DNA of 64,000 bases, from the NCBI RefSeq assembly GCF_000186865.1, contig NW_008705566.1:2349699-2413698 (forward strand), in the 5' to 3' direction. Shown one piece after another: positions 39,301 to 47,900 of this stretch. A program made the translations under genes and the position numbers. The stretch comes from Aureococcus anophagefferens (lineage: Eukaryota > Sar > Pelagophyceae > Pelagomonadales > Pelagomonadaceae). Positions within the stretch are counted from its first letter, which is position 1, and every line of letters starts with the position of its first letter. Below the pieces are notes generated by a model. It was not told the origin of the DNA and searched no databases. It worked only from the letters and a program-made list of their open reading frames with translations.

Positions 39301-41618
39301 GCGCGGGCTTGGAGGAGGACGACGGCGCCTTCGCCGTGGGGGGCAACCCGCTCCACGGCCACGCGGGCGACGCGGAGCCGGGCGCGCCCGACCCGGCGAC
39401 GCCGCGCGTGCGCGCGTCCGTGGCGAACCTCGGCGGCGTGCGCGTCGACGACCTGCTCCGGGACGCGGGCGCGCTCGAGGACAGCGTCGGCGACGAGCGC
39501 GTCGCCGCGGACATCCGGCGGGCCATGGGCCGGCTCCAGCTCGCCAAGGGCGCGCTCACGCGCTGGCACCGCGTGCGCCTCTACCGCGCCGTGGAGCGCT
39601 GGCGCGACTTCAACGAGGCCGCCCTCTCGGCCAAGTTCGACGGCGTCCTCGAGGCGCGGCTCGCGCCGACGAGCCCGCGCGACGCGCGCGAGGTCAAGTC
39701 CTGGGTCGACCGCGACGTGCGCGCCAAGTCGGACGAGGGCATCGAGATGCGGGAGCGCGAGACGCGGGTCGGCGACGCCTGGTACAACGCGGACCTGCGG
39801 TCCGCGCTCCACAACCTGCGGGACGTGCTCGCGAAGGCGCCGAAGCTCGTAGCGAAGACCGAGGAGCTCGACGAGGCGGGCCTCGCGGCCTACCTCGCCC
39901 CCGACGCGCCGGAGCTCACGGACGACGAACTGGTGAACCAGATCTTCCGCCCCGCGGGCACCGGCGCGGCGCCGCGGCCGCGCGCCGCGGCCGTCGACGG
40001 GGCCCCCGCGGAGCCGCGGTCGCCGTCGACGCCGACGCGCAAAAAGTTCGTCCGGCGGCCGTCGAACTCCTTCGACAAGTCCATGGAGGTCGCGCGGCGC
40101 AACCTGTCGACGTCGTCCGAGCGGCGCCGGAGCCTCTCGGGGCTCGGCAAGGAGAACGCGGCCGGCGACGGCGACGACAAGGTCACGTCGCTGCAGCAGC
40201 AGATCGCGCTCCTCAAGAAGCAGCTCAACGCCGCGGGCGTCCAGGCCGTCGAGCTCGTGCCCCTCGCCGAGGCGCGCGAGAAGATGAACGCGGCCGTGAA
40301 GCGCCTCATGGACGGCGACATGGACGCGGAGAAGGACGTCGAGAAGTACGACCAGATCATCCGCATGCACCCGGACTACGAGAAGGAGGAGGCGGCCAAG
40401 GCCGAGCAGTGGGTCAAGGACACGAGGCCCGCGAACGAGGCCGCCCAGAACGCCATGCGCTGCCTCGTGCCGCCGGACGTGCGGTCCGCGTCGCTCGCGG
40501 ATTTGGGCGACAGCGGGTTGCCGCCGGGCGTCGTGCGACGACTGTGGACGAAGAAGGCGACGTGGCTCGTGCGCTTCCACCCGGAGGACACGGCGAAGCT
40601 CCACATCGCCGACCTCCTCTCCAAGTACAACAACCAGGGCCTCGACATCGTCGAGATGCGCGGCGTCTGGGCGTCGCTGCCGGACGTCTTCGACAACGAC
40701 GGCGACGGCAAGAAGGCCCAATGGAAGGCCAACTTCCGCACGAAGCTCATGGAGCTCGTCACGAAGGAGGGCCAGGGCCGGTTGTCGCGCAACGAGGCGC
40801 GGAACCCGGGCTACAAGGACCTGGAGCGGGACAAGCGCTACTTCGACCCGGACGCGCCGCTCGTGCGCGCGGGCATCATGAAGAGCAACCCCTACGCGGC
40901 CCAGGAGAAGCCCGTCATCAAGGTCGACGCGTCCGTCAAGCCCAGGGAGAAGCCCCGCGACGAGGCGCCGGTCAAGGCGGGGGACGTCGCCGCGTCGGGG
41001 ACGCTCGGCGACGGCGAAACGCTCGAGCCCCGCCAGACGTTCCTCGTGTTGGTCAACGGCGAGCTCCGCGCCTACGACAAGGAGTCGGACCTCAAGCTCG
41101 CGAAGCCGCCGGCGTTCGCCGTGCCCGTGCGCGGGCGGCGCTCCGACGCGGCGCTGGGGGAGTGCGACGGCGGCTTCGAGCTCGCCGCGGGCGCGCTGAA
41201 GCTGGCCTTCGCGGCCGCGGACGCGCCCGCGTGGAAGGCCGCCGTCGCCGCGGAGCTCGACTACGTCGACCCCAAGGCGAAGATGCGCGCGGAGCGCGAG
41301 GCGAAGCGCAAGGCCGACGAGGAACGGAAGCGCAAGGCCGAGGCCGAGGCCGCGGCGGCCGGCGGCGGCGGCAAGGGCGGCAAGATGAGCGGCGGGCTCA
41401 TGGCCGCGCTCGCGGGCCGCGGCGCCAAGGGCGGCGGCCGCGGCGGCCTCCTCGACGCCCTCGGCGGCCGCGGCAAGGGCCGCGCGCGCGGCGGCGCCGC
41501 CGGCGGGCTCATGGGCGCCATCGCCGCGCGCGGCCGCGGCGCCAAGGGCGGCCGCGCGCGCGGCGGCGGCGGGCTGATGGACGCCATCGCCGCGCGGGGG
41601 CGCGGTAAGGGGTCCTAG
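36363..41618 (+). CDS. Unconventional myosin heavy chain, 1751 residues, with PH-like tail and Gly/Arg repeats
   Basis: The motor domain spans ~90-820. It has GESGAGKTETAKIVLGYL (P-loop, ~207), NDNSSRFGKFLKLQF (switch I, ~261), LDIFGFEAFARNDLEQLLINFANE (switch II/relay, ~517) and CSFVRCLKPNHK (~717). These key nucleotide-sensing residues are intact, so it should be an active actin-based motor. Basic IQ-like helices follow (YRYYVTFGRGKRRRRARRIW). The tail has a coiled-coil part (DKVTSLQQQIALLKKQLN), an EF-like segment (DVFDNDGDGKKAQW) and a PH-like domain near 1555-1635 (RQTFLVLVNGELRAYDKES). Four C-terminal repeats of the type GG-L-(M/L)-x-A-(I/L) follow, ending in Arg/Lys/Gly. The whole gene is one exon. 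Confidence 0.95.
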   Translation: MATAPPPPPRYMERRQTDDGPRTPKRRFQRYSAMPPPKPQREEGRALSRVDLAHIEVKCVYFVPHPKRVWVKVLVLALDKSRCRVRDLEDGAELDLEPALIPFLPVNEHTAEDMTTLYHLHDPGIIENLEQRSDLRQQRPYTRIANVLIAVNPLRPVPDPDEASFRGGALSDAPPHPWAIAETALRQMVLEERAAIRGRANQSVVISGESGAGKTETAKIVLGYLCRRVASASSGPSDLDRRLLDSNPILEALGNARTLRNDNSSRFGKFLKLQFSRATGAVALAGATVETYLLERSRVVGQTDGERNYHALYQWVAGASALDASKLKLLKKPSDFRYLSASSCATIAGVDDAAAHGATARAFAAVGLAERDAASPKKRGRGAYFDLVGRCLGAALHLGNVTFDGLETAESGDRASAVSSRDHAARPALNAAVHCLGGDVAADALEALLVRRTIAAPSTRGRSQSFYVKERDAEAAALARDAVAKDVYARCFDAVVAALGASMTAATDAALDFIGVLDIFGFEAFARNDLEQLLINFANESLQATFNKAVLVAERDVYAFEGIVVEETVAAPDDTEACVELIAARRPPSVFSILDDASKQSRSDGAFCRDLHEALAGKTCFAAPHKKDVKDTFVVAHYAGAVAYTTGRFVSKNSNKVPEGLGELLEASAAFRGLAAYGRAPDRAGDDSLSRNFATQMRELCGLLDSTTCSFVRCLKPNHKMAVGVFDRACVASQLRAQGIPQTCDVLRCGMPTRVNFEAIEAKYREPAAKLEREAAGFDALASLDARGFTAAVLWALSIPPACYRMGRSKVFFRTGAIALLDRLYAVDLGSPDGLAFAGRLRYFASRRRWRSALAKVTTARALLDAWRSRASVARVARFVQARYRYYVTFGRGKRRRRARRIWRRALCKVRCLRVFHGEYDLIRAARLERERAELEAAVAVEDVRAVARPASEIVAERMTRGEIGEKKGRALLDKIEEERAGLEEDDGAFAVGGNPLHGHAGDAEPGAPDPATPRVRASVANLGGVRVDDLLRDAGALEDSVGDERVAADIRRAMGRLQLAKGALTRWHRVRLYRAVERWRDFNEAALSAKFDGVLEARLAPTSPRDAREVKSWVDRDVRAKSDEGIEMRERETRVGDAWYNADLRSALHNLRDVLAKAPKLVAKTEELDEAGLAAYLAPDAPELTDDELVNQIFRPAGTGAAPRPRAAAVDGAPAEPRSPSTPTRKKFVRRPSNSFDKSMEVARRNLSTSSERRRSLSGLGKENAAGDGDDKVTSLQQQIALLKKQLNAAGVQAVELVPLAEAREKMNAAVKRLMDGDMDAEKDVEKYDQIIRMHPDYEKEEAAKAEQWVKDTRPANEAAQNAMRCLVPPDVRSASLADLGDSGLPPGVVRRLWTKKATWLVRFHPEDTAKLHIADLLSKYNNQGLDIVEMRGVWASLPDVFDNDGDGKKAQWKANFRTKLMELVTKEGQGRLSRNEARNPGYKDLERDKRYFDPDAPLVRAGIMKSNPYAAQEKPVIKVDASVKPREKPRDEAPVKAGDVAASGTLGDGETLEPRQTFLVLVNGELRAYDKESDLKLAKPPAFAVPVRGRRSDAALGECDGGFELAAGALKLAFAAADAPAWKAAVAAELDYVDPKAKMRAEREAKRKADEERKRKAEAEAAAAGGGGKGGKMSGGLMAALAGRGAKGGGRGGLLDALGGRGKGRARGGAAGGLMGAIAARGRGAKGGRARGGGGLMDAIAARGRGKGS

Positions 41619-41662
41619 CGGCGGGTTGATGGACGCGATCGCCGCGCGGAAGGGGTCTAGCG
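41560..41662. repeat. Tandem duplication of the myosin 3' end including the stop region
   Basis: The block GGCGGGCTGATGGACGCC … AAGGGGTCCTAGC, which ends the myosin gene, is followed immediately by a second copy, GGCGGGTTGATGGACGCG … AAGGGGTCTAGC. The second copy has a six-base deletion and a one-base loss that puts its TAG out of frame. The second copy lies wholly after the stop codon. Confidence 0.8.
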
Positions 41663-41669
41663 ACGGTCG

Positions 41670-41775
41670 AGCTTACGCCCGCCGGAGCCGCCGGAGGCGG
41701 CGGAGCGCGTGGCGATCACCCCCTGGATAAGCGGCACTGTCATCCTTACGCCCGCCGGAGCCGTCGGAGCCGGCT
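41670..41775. repeat. Direct repeat of the 3' end of the spermidine-synthase-like gene
   Basis: CTTACGCCCGCCGGAGCCG occurs at about 41672 and 41744-41763, followed by similar CGGAGG/CGGAGC stretches. The right copy contains the TAA and last codons of the minus-strand gene; the left copy lies beyond the stop. Confidence 0.8.
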
Positions 41776-42735
41776 CCGCGGGTCGAAGGCCCACCCCTTC
41801 GCGCGCGCGACGCGCTCGGCGTTCGACGCGAGCGCGGCCGCGTCGGGCGCGGCCGCGTTTCGCGTCGCGAGGAGGACGCAGTTGCCCTGGTAGCGGACGT
41901 CGACCCGGGCCAGGTCCGGGAAGACGGCGCCGAAGTTCGCCGCGGCCTCGGCTAAAATCGCGTCCTCGCCGCCGCCGACGTGGAAGTTGGCGACGAAGGC
42001 CCCGCCGTCGGCGAGGGCGTCTCTGACGCCCGCCGCGAAGGCGACCGTCGCGAAGGCCGCGGGGACGCGGTTGTCGTCGTCGTAGACGTCGAGCGCGACC
42101 AGATCGTACGCGCCCGGCGCGAGTTCCCGATGCGCCGCGGCGTCGCCCAGGACGACGTCGACGCCGTTGAGGCCGAGGTGCGCCTCTGCCAAAGCCGCCG
42201 CGGATGCGTCGAGCTCGACGGCGACGCAGCGCGGTTTGTCCGCGCCCTCGCGCAGGAGCATGGGCAGCGTGCCCGCGCCGAGGCCGAGAAAGAGCGCGCT
42301 CGCCGGCGCGCGGCCCAGGGCCCCGACGGCCGCGGACGCCATGACTTTGACGTACTCGTTGGCGACGACGCCGTGCCGCGGCGCGCCCGCCGCCGCGTCC
42401 CAGGCCGTCGCGCTCTGCACGCTCCCGTGTCTCATTAGCACGCGCCACGCGCCGCCGCCGCGCGCCTCGACGCGCGTCGCGCCGTCCGCGCCCAGCGCCG
42501 TCGCCGGCCCGAGGGCCCACTCGTCGTAGACGCGCGTCCACCGCCCGGGGTCCGACGAGTCCCAGTCCGACGGCGCGCCGTCCTCGTCGAGCGCCGACAG
42601 CAGGAGCCCCGCGGCGGCGGCGGCGGCGACCGGCGCGGCGGCCAGCGCGAAGCGCGCGTCCAGGATCGCCGGGTCAAAGCCGTCTGTGCGCGGCAGGATG
42701 AGCGCGACGACGAGCGCGAGGCGCAGAGGTGCCAT
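41746..42735 (-). CDS. Spermidine-synthase-fold methyltransferase-like protein
   Basis: The protein has 329 residues from the ATG at 42735, with a leader (LRLALVVALILPRTDGF) that again has Phe near the cleavage site. The core has SALFLGLGAGTLPMLLRE (motif I), RCVAVELDASAAALAEAHLGL (acidic nucleotide-binding residue), VVLGDAAAHR and YDLVALDVYDDD, typical of the polyamine-synthase/SAM fold. The residues for putrescine binding are not obvious, so it may be a methyltransferase-like relative and not a true spermidine synthase. It lies 90 bp downstream of a co-oriented cupin gene. Its last ~20 bp are repeated 76 bp further downstream. Confidence 0.75.
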   Translation of the reverse strand: MAPLRLALVVALILPRTDGFDPAILDARFALAAAPVAAAAAAGLLLSALDEDGAPSDWDSSDPGRWTRVYDEWALGPATALGADGATRVEARGGGAWRVLMRHGSVQSATAWDAAAGAPRHGVVANEYVKVMASAAVGALGRAPASALFLGLGAGTLPMLLREGADKPRCVAVELDASAAALAEAHLGLNGVDVVLGDAAAHRELAPGAYDLVALDVYDDDNRVPAAFATVAFAAGVRDALADGGAFVANFHVGGGEDAILAEAAANFGAVFPDLARVDVRYQGNCVLLATRNAAAPDAAALASNAERVARAKGWAFDPRSRLRRLRRA

Positions 42736-42824
42736 GCAAATTGCCGCGCGCGAGCTAGAGCTAGACATGCTCATGGCTCGAGCCCTCGACGGCAAGGTGA
42801 AGTACAAGGTGGGTTCAACAAGCA

Positions 42825-43535
42825 TTACGAGGCATTATCAAAGCCCGAGCGGTCCGTGGGCTCGCCGTCGGCGCAGAACCAGTAGCGGCCGTAGAGGTCG
42901 CCGCTCCAGAAGTAGACGCAGAGCATGTCCTCGTCCGCGCCCGTGCGGACCGCGTGGGGCGTGCCGCTCGGGTGGTGCAGGTAGCCGCAGCGCGGCACGG
43001 CGAAGGCGCCGGGCTCCGAGACGTCCGGTTGCACGGACCACATTGACGTCGCCCTCCCTAACACGACCATGAAGAGCTCCGAGGCGTCGTGGCAGTGCGG
43101 CGGATACGACGACCCGCGCCGCATCCACATGAGCCCCGCGAAGATCTTCGCGCTCTCGACGATGGCGCCGTGCCGGCGGTCGCCGACGAGCATGGCGCTC
43201 CGCATCGCGCCGGGCCCCAGGATCTTCGCGTAGCTCGGCGACAGGCCCTTGGGCTCCTTCCACGGCAGCGCCGCGAGGTCGCAGCGGGATAAAGCGCTGG
43301 CGACGCGTCCGGCCGCCGCGTCAACCGCGGGCTCCCGGAGCTTCGCGTCGAGGCCCGGCGGCGGCGCGACGCGCTGGCCGTAGGGGTCCGTCCAGGCGGG
43401 CACGGCCTCGTCGCGGTCGCGCGCGTCGACGACGGCGCGCAGCACGGCGCCGTTGTTTCGTACGCGCACGTCGTCGCTGGCCGCCCAGCACTCGGCGACG
43501 GCGAGCATGGCGTCCACCGCGGCCGCGGCGTCCAT
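42825..43535 (-). CDS. Cupin protein resembling DMSP lyases of the DddL/DddQ/DddW type
   Basis: The protein has 236 residues from the ATG at 43535. The C-terminal half has SSYPPHCHDASELFMVVLGRA (metal-binding His-x-His…Glu), a Trp in SMWSVQP, then HHPSGTPHAVRTG with a second His cluster, and CVYFWSGDLYGRYWF. This order and the W-SGD-L ending match cupin DMSP lyases, which cleave dimethylsulfoniopropionate to dimethylsulfide and acrylate. Such cupins are mainly known from bacteria; the established algal DMSP lyase, Alma, belongs to another superfamily. The assignment rests on motifs only, and another cupin function is possible. Upstream in-frame sequence to 43628 might extend the N-terminus. 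No leader peptide. Confidence 0.6.
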   Translation of the reverse strand: MDAAAAVDAMLAVAECWAASDDVRVRNNGAVLRAVVDARDRDEAVPAWTDPYGQRVAPPPGLDAKLREPAVDAAAGRVASALSRCDLAALPWKEPKGLSPSYAKILGPGAMRSAMLVGDRRHGAIVESAKIFAGLMWMRRGSSYPPHCHDASELFMVVLGRATSMWSVQPDVSEPGAFAVPRCGYLHHPSGTPHAVRTGADEDMLCVYFWSGDLYGRYWFCADGEPTDRSGFDNAS

Positions 43536-43727
43536 AGTTGCAGCTTTCACGATCTCGAATCGCACGCTTGCGACATCGAGATCATCTGCGAGATCATATG
43601 TCGGGGCAGCCTCTCGTCGCCTCAACAAGCCAGACGATCACTTCACCTGCTGATGTTTGACCGCTTGCTGGCACCAGCGCATCGATCTGGGCCAGCACCA
43701 ATACCACCGCAGCGGCGCTCCGCCACG

Positions 43728-44720
43728 ATGGCCGGCTGCACGCACATGCTCCTCGTCGCTGCGACGGCGCAGGCGCTGTCGACGGCGACGACGACGGCGC
43801 CGGCGGCCAAGGCGCGGCTGCGCACGCTCTTCGCGCCCGTCGCCGACGCCGTGCTCTGCGACCCGGAGACGAAGGCGCCGCTGGAGAAGACGGTCAAGTT
43901 CGTCGGCGGCCCCGTGACGACCTACGCCTGCGGCGAGACGGGTACGGCCTACGGCGAGCGCCTCGGCACGTTCGTCGACCTCGTCGAGCCCAAGCGCGCG
44001 CGCACCGCGTCGGAGCTCGCGGACGAGCTCCGGTCCGCGGTCTTCCGGTCGAACGCGGAGCGCGTGCAGATGGACACGTTCCGCAACCCCTTCGTGTCCT
44101 TCCTCTACGAGCGCGGCTGGCGCGACTCGTTCAAGCGGTCCGGCTTCCCCGGCATCGACGAGGAGTTCGTCGAGGTCTGCGAGTGGTTCGAGCCCGCGGC
44201 GCTCGCGTCCGACGACCGGCCGTCCGTGGTGCTGGACCTGTCCTGCGGCACGGGCCTCATGGCGCGGCGCCTCGCGGGCGCGCGCGCGGCGTCGACGCGC
44301 CTCATCGCCGCGGACTACAGCGAGTCGATGCTCTTGGAGACGAAGCGGCGCTTCGTCGAGGCCGACGTGGACCTGGAGCTCTACCGCGTCGACGTCGCGA
44401 AGCTGCCCTTCCAGACCGGGTCCCTCGACGCCGTCCACGCGGGCGCCGCGCTCCACTGCTGGGTCGAGCTCGAGGCGGGCTTGGCGGAGATCGCGCGCGC
44501 GCTCAAGCCCGGCGGCCGGGCCTTCTTCACGACCTTCCTCGTCGGCGCCATGGGCACGAACCGCGTCCCGGAGCAGGTCCGCCGCCAGGGCTACCGCTTC
44601 TTCACCGTCGAGGAGCTCGAGACCCTCATGGCCGACGCGGGCTTCGGCGACGTCGACGTGCGCCGCGAGGACCCGGCCTGCGCCGTCATCAAGTGCACCA
44701 TGCCCGAGGAGGACGCGTAA
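43728..44720 (+). CDS. Plastid-type class I methyltransferase
   Basis: The protein has 330 residues with an N-terminal leader (MAGCTHMLLVAATAQALSTA). Motif I VVLDLSCGTGLMARRL (about residue 168), then LIAADYSESMLLETKRRF, VDVAKLPFQTGSLDAVHAGAALHCWVE and ALKPGGRAFFTTF. The phrase LPF…SLDAVHAGAALHCW is characteristic of plant and algal plastid-plastoglobule methyltransferases of the UbiE/MT-11 group. It may act on a prenyl-lipid or chlorophyll-related substrate, which cannot be fixed from sequence. The 5' end is 192 bp from the divergent cupin gene. Confidence 0.85.
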   Translation: MAGCTHMLLVAATAQALSTATTTAPAAKARLRTLFAPVADAVLCDPETKAPLEKTVKFVGGPVTTYACGETGTAYGERLGTFVDLVEPKRARTASELADELRSAVFRSNAERVQMDTFRNPFVSFLYERGWRDSFKRSGFPGIDEEFVEVCEWFEPAALASDDRPSVVLDLSCGTGLMARRLAGARAASTRLIAADYSESMLLETKRRFVEADVDLELYRVDVAKLPFQTGSLDAVHAGAALHCWVELEAGLAEIARALKPGGRAFFTTFLVGAMGTNRVPEQVRRQGYRFFTVEELETLMADAGFGDVDVRREDPACAVIKCTMPEEDA

Positions 44721-44930
44721 CATAACTGCCGGCGGGATATGTTAGCCGCCGCTTCAAATTAGGTCATGATCACGCCGCCGCCTTCACCGCGGTTCAATAG
44801 CGGTTCATGATCGCGCGCGCGTCGATGGCCCGCAGCGCCGCGGAGATGGCCGCGCCGGCGCCGCCGCGCGCCTCGCCGTCGCCGCGGAGGCCCCGCAACG
44901 CCTCGCCTGTAGGCACACGAAACCACAGAG
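44721..44930. other. Spacer between convergent genes
   Basis: It contains TAACATA … TATGTTA, an interrupted 7-bp inverted repeat at 44718-44744, directly at the methyltransferase stop. No gene seen. Confidence 0.5.
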
Positions 44931-47900
44931 CTACAGCGCCACGTCGCCGGGACCGCTGCTGTCCTCAGGGACGATGAGCGGGTCCGGCGTCGACGCGGCG
45001 GGGCTGAACCAGCGCGGCTCCTGCTGGGCTGGCGACGAGATGCGCTCGTGCACGTCGAAGTATTCCCGGCGCGGGTCGTCGTGTCGTGACGCGACGGGCG
45101 CGAGCTGTAGCTCTCCGGCGGAGTACTGCCGAGTTTCGACTGCCGCTGGCTTGGCCAGCAAGCGGCGCGCCGCGACGACGCAGCATCCGTGCGGCCGGCA
45201 GCAGCAGCGCGTCGCGAAGATCCGTGCGAGGTCGAACGCGGTGATCACAAAATTGATCACGCCCGTGACCTCGAGGCGCTCGCCGCGGTACACGGACGCG
45301 ACGACGAGCGCTAGCTCCAGGACCTCGCGGACGACGAGCGCCGCGAACGACACGCGCGCGATCTCCTTGCTCGGGAAGCCGTCGGCGGCCGCGATCCGGT
45401 TCGCGTTGTTCGTCTCGAGCGACCACGGCAGCAAGGGCATCAATTCCATTTCAAAGGGCACGAGGAGCTCGAAGCACGTGTGGACGTAGTACGCCTTGGC
45501 GTGCTCGTCCGCGTCGAGGTAGTAGCGGTCGCGGACGCACCTCGCGTAGTAGTAGGCAGAGCCGCCGACTGAGCCGCCGAGGAGCGCCGTCGCAGTCGCC
45601 GCCAGCGGCGTCCGGCCGCTCAGGTAGAGCTCGTGGAGAAAGAGGAAGCTCGAGCTCCACGAGAGCAGCGAGAGTGTGAGAATCAGCCGCTTCTGCCGCT
45701 CTCCCAGGAAGAGGCCCGCGCCGCCCTGGGCCACCTCGCCCGCGTCGGACGTGATGAGGTTGTAGATCGTGGCAACCATGAGGAGAATTGAGTAGGCCAC
45801 AAGATACCACTTGGCGCGCTTTCGCTTGACCATCTTCTCGAGGGCCTCCTCCGAGAAGAGCGGCGCCGCGCTCGTGGGGCGCGGCGTCGACGCGGGCGAC
45901 GGGGCGGGGGAGGTCGTCGGCGGTAGCGTCGGCGTGGGCGCCGGTGCTGCCGTCGGCGCGGCCGTCGGCTCGTACGTGCAGGCGGCGACTTCGTTGAGAT
46001 TGATCTCTCGATCTTCGCCCGGGAGCACAAGAGTCAAATACCGGCCATGGGCGCCACAGTGTACGAGCAAGGGGTCGACCTCCCGTTGGTTCGGCGCAGT
46101 CGCGTTGGCGCAAAGTGTGGCCGAGGATGAGAGCACATCGCGGGCACCAGAGCTCGGCAAAGACGCCGAAGTCTCGCCAACCCAGATCTCGAAGAAGTCG
46201 AGGCGGTCCCAACAGCAGTTTGCGCGATTGAATACGTATACTTCATCAACGCCGTACGATGCCCCGAAGTCGATCTGAAGCCACGCGTCCGTACCTTCGT
46301 TCGAGTGGCACCCGCCACCATAGCAGCTTTCGTGTGACGAATAGCTGTTATCGATGCAAAGCTCCGCTCCACAGCCCCAACCGATCGTGCTCATGGATGC
46401 GGAAACCCGCGGAATCTTTCGGCAACCCGCGTTGATTGGCAACCGCTCCAGTGTGGGGGCCGCGGTCGGCGGGAGACAGCTCGACGCGAACGTGATACCG
46501 CAATCTGCGACCGAGCAGCTACCGCCGATGCCGGGATCGGAAAACGAGAAGCACCAGCCGAGGTCCTGGTCGAAGGTAGTCGCTCCGTCGAACATGTTGA
46601 CCATGCTCGTGACGGACGACGTGTCCCAGGCGCCGATGTCTTGGTCGAACGCGGGATTCGTCCGGAACATGTTGACCATGCTCGTGACGGACGACGTGTC
46701 CCAGCCGCCGAGGTCCTGGTCGAAGGCGGAGGCCCGGTAGAACATCCCGCTCATGCCCGTCACGGCCGACGTGTCCCAGGCGCCGATGTCCTGGTCGAAG
46801 GCGTCAGCGTCGTTGAACATGCGGCTCATGTCCGTCACGGCCGACGTGTCCCAGGCGCCGATGTCCTGGTCGAAGGCGTTAGCGCTCAAGAACATGCTGA
46901 ACATGCTCGTCACGGACGACGTGTCCCAGGCGCCGATGTCCTGGTCGAAGACGTTAGCGTTGTAGAACATGGCTCTCATGTCCGTCACGGCCGACGTGTC
47001 CCAGGCGCCGATGTCCTGGTCGAAGGCCCAAGCACCGGAGAACATGGAGCTCATGTCCGTCACGGACGACGTGTTCCAGCCGCCGATGTTCTTGTTGAAG
47101 TTGTCAGCACGGACAAACATCGAACTCATGTCTGTCACGGACGACGTGTCCCAGGCGCCGATGTCGTCGTTGAACGTGGTGTAACGTGGATGAATAGAGA
47201 AGAGCCCCGACATGTCCGTCACGGCCGACGTGTCCCACGTCGAGATGTGGCCGTACGTCGTCGTCGCCGCGCTCGAATTCGCGAGCCATGCGTCGACGGC
47301 GGTCTCGAGCTCGCTCTTGTCCGCGAAGCTGTACGAGCAGGTCGACGAGAACGTGACGCCGCAGTCGGCGACCGTGCACCCGGCAGATGAGGCGAAGCCC
47401 GAAGTCGAGACACTGCACGAGAGGGACCAGCCGAGGTCCTGGTCGAAGGCGGAGGCGCCTTCGAACATGCTGTCCGTGCTCGTCACAGACGACGTGTCCC
47501 AGGCGCCGATGTCCTGGTTGAAGGCGTCATTGATGCGGAACATCTCGCTCATGCTCGTCACGGACGCCGTGTTCCAGGCGCCGATGTCCTGGTCGAAGGC
47601 GCCAGCGCTGCGAAACATCCAGCCCATGTCCGTCACGGACGACGTGTCCCAGGCGCCGATGTCCTGGTTGAAGACGTAAGCATTGGCGAACATCCCGTTC
47701 AAGTCCGCGACGGACGCCGTGTCCCAGCCGCCGATGTCCTGGTTGAAGGCGTAAGCATAGGCGATCATCCAGCTCATATCCGTCACGGACGACGTGTCCC
47801 AGCCGCCGATGTCCTGGTTGAAGGCGTAAGCGAAGGAGAACATGAAGTTCATGTCCGTCACGGCCGACGTGTCCCAGGCGCTGATGTCGTCGTCGAAGGA

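Noticed and set aside
35903..41608. A 1901-residue open frame overlapping the myosin in another frame
   Set aside because: It is extremely rich in Arg/Gly/Ala/Pro with no domains, as expected for an off-frame reading of GC-rich DNA; the myosin frame has all motor motifs.
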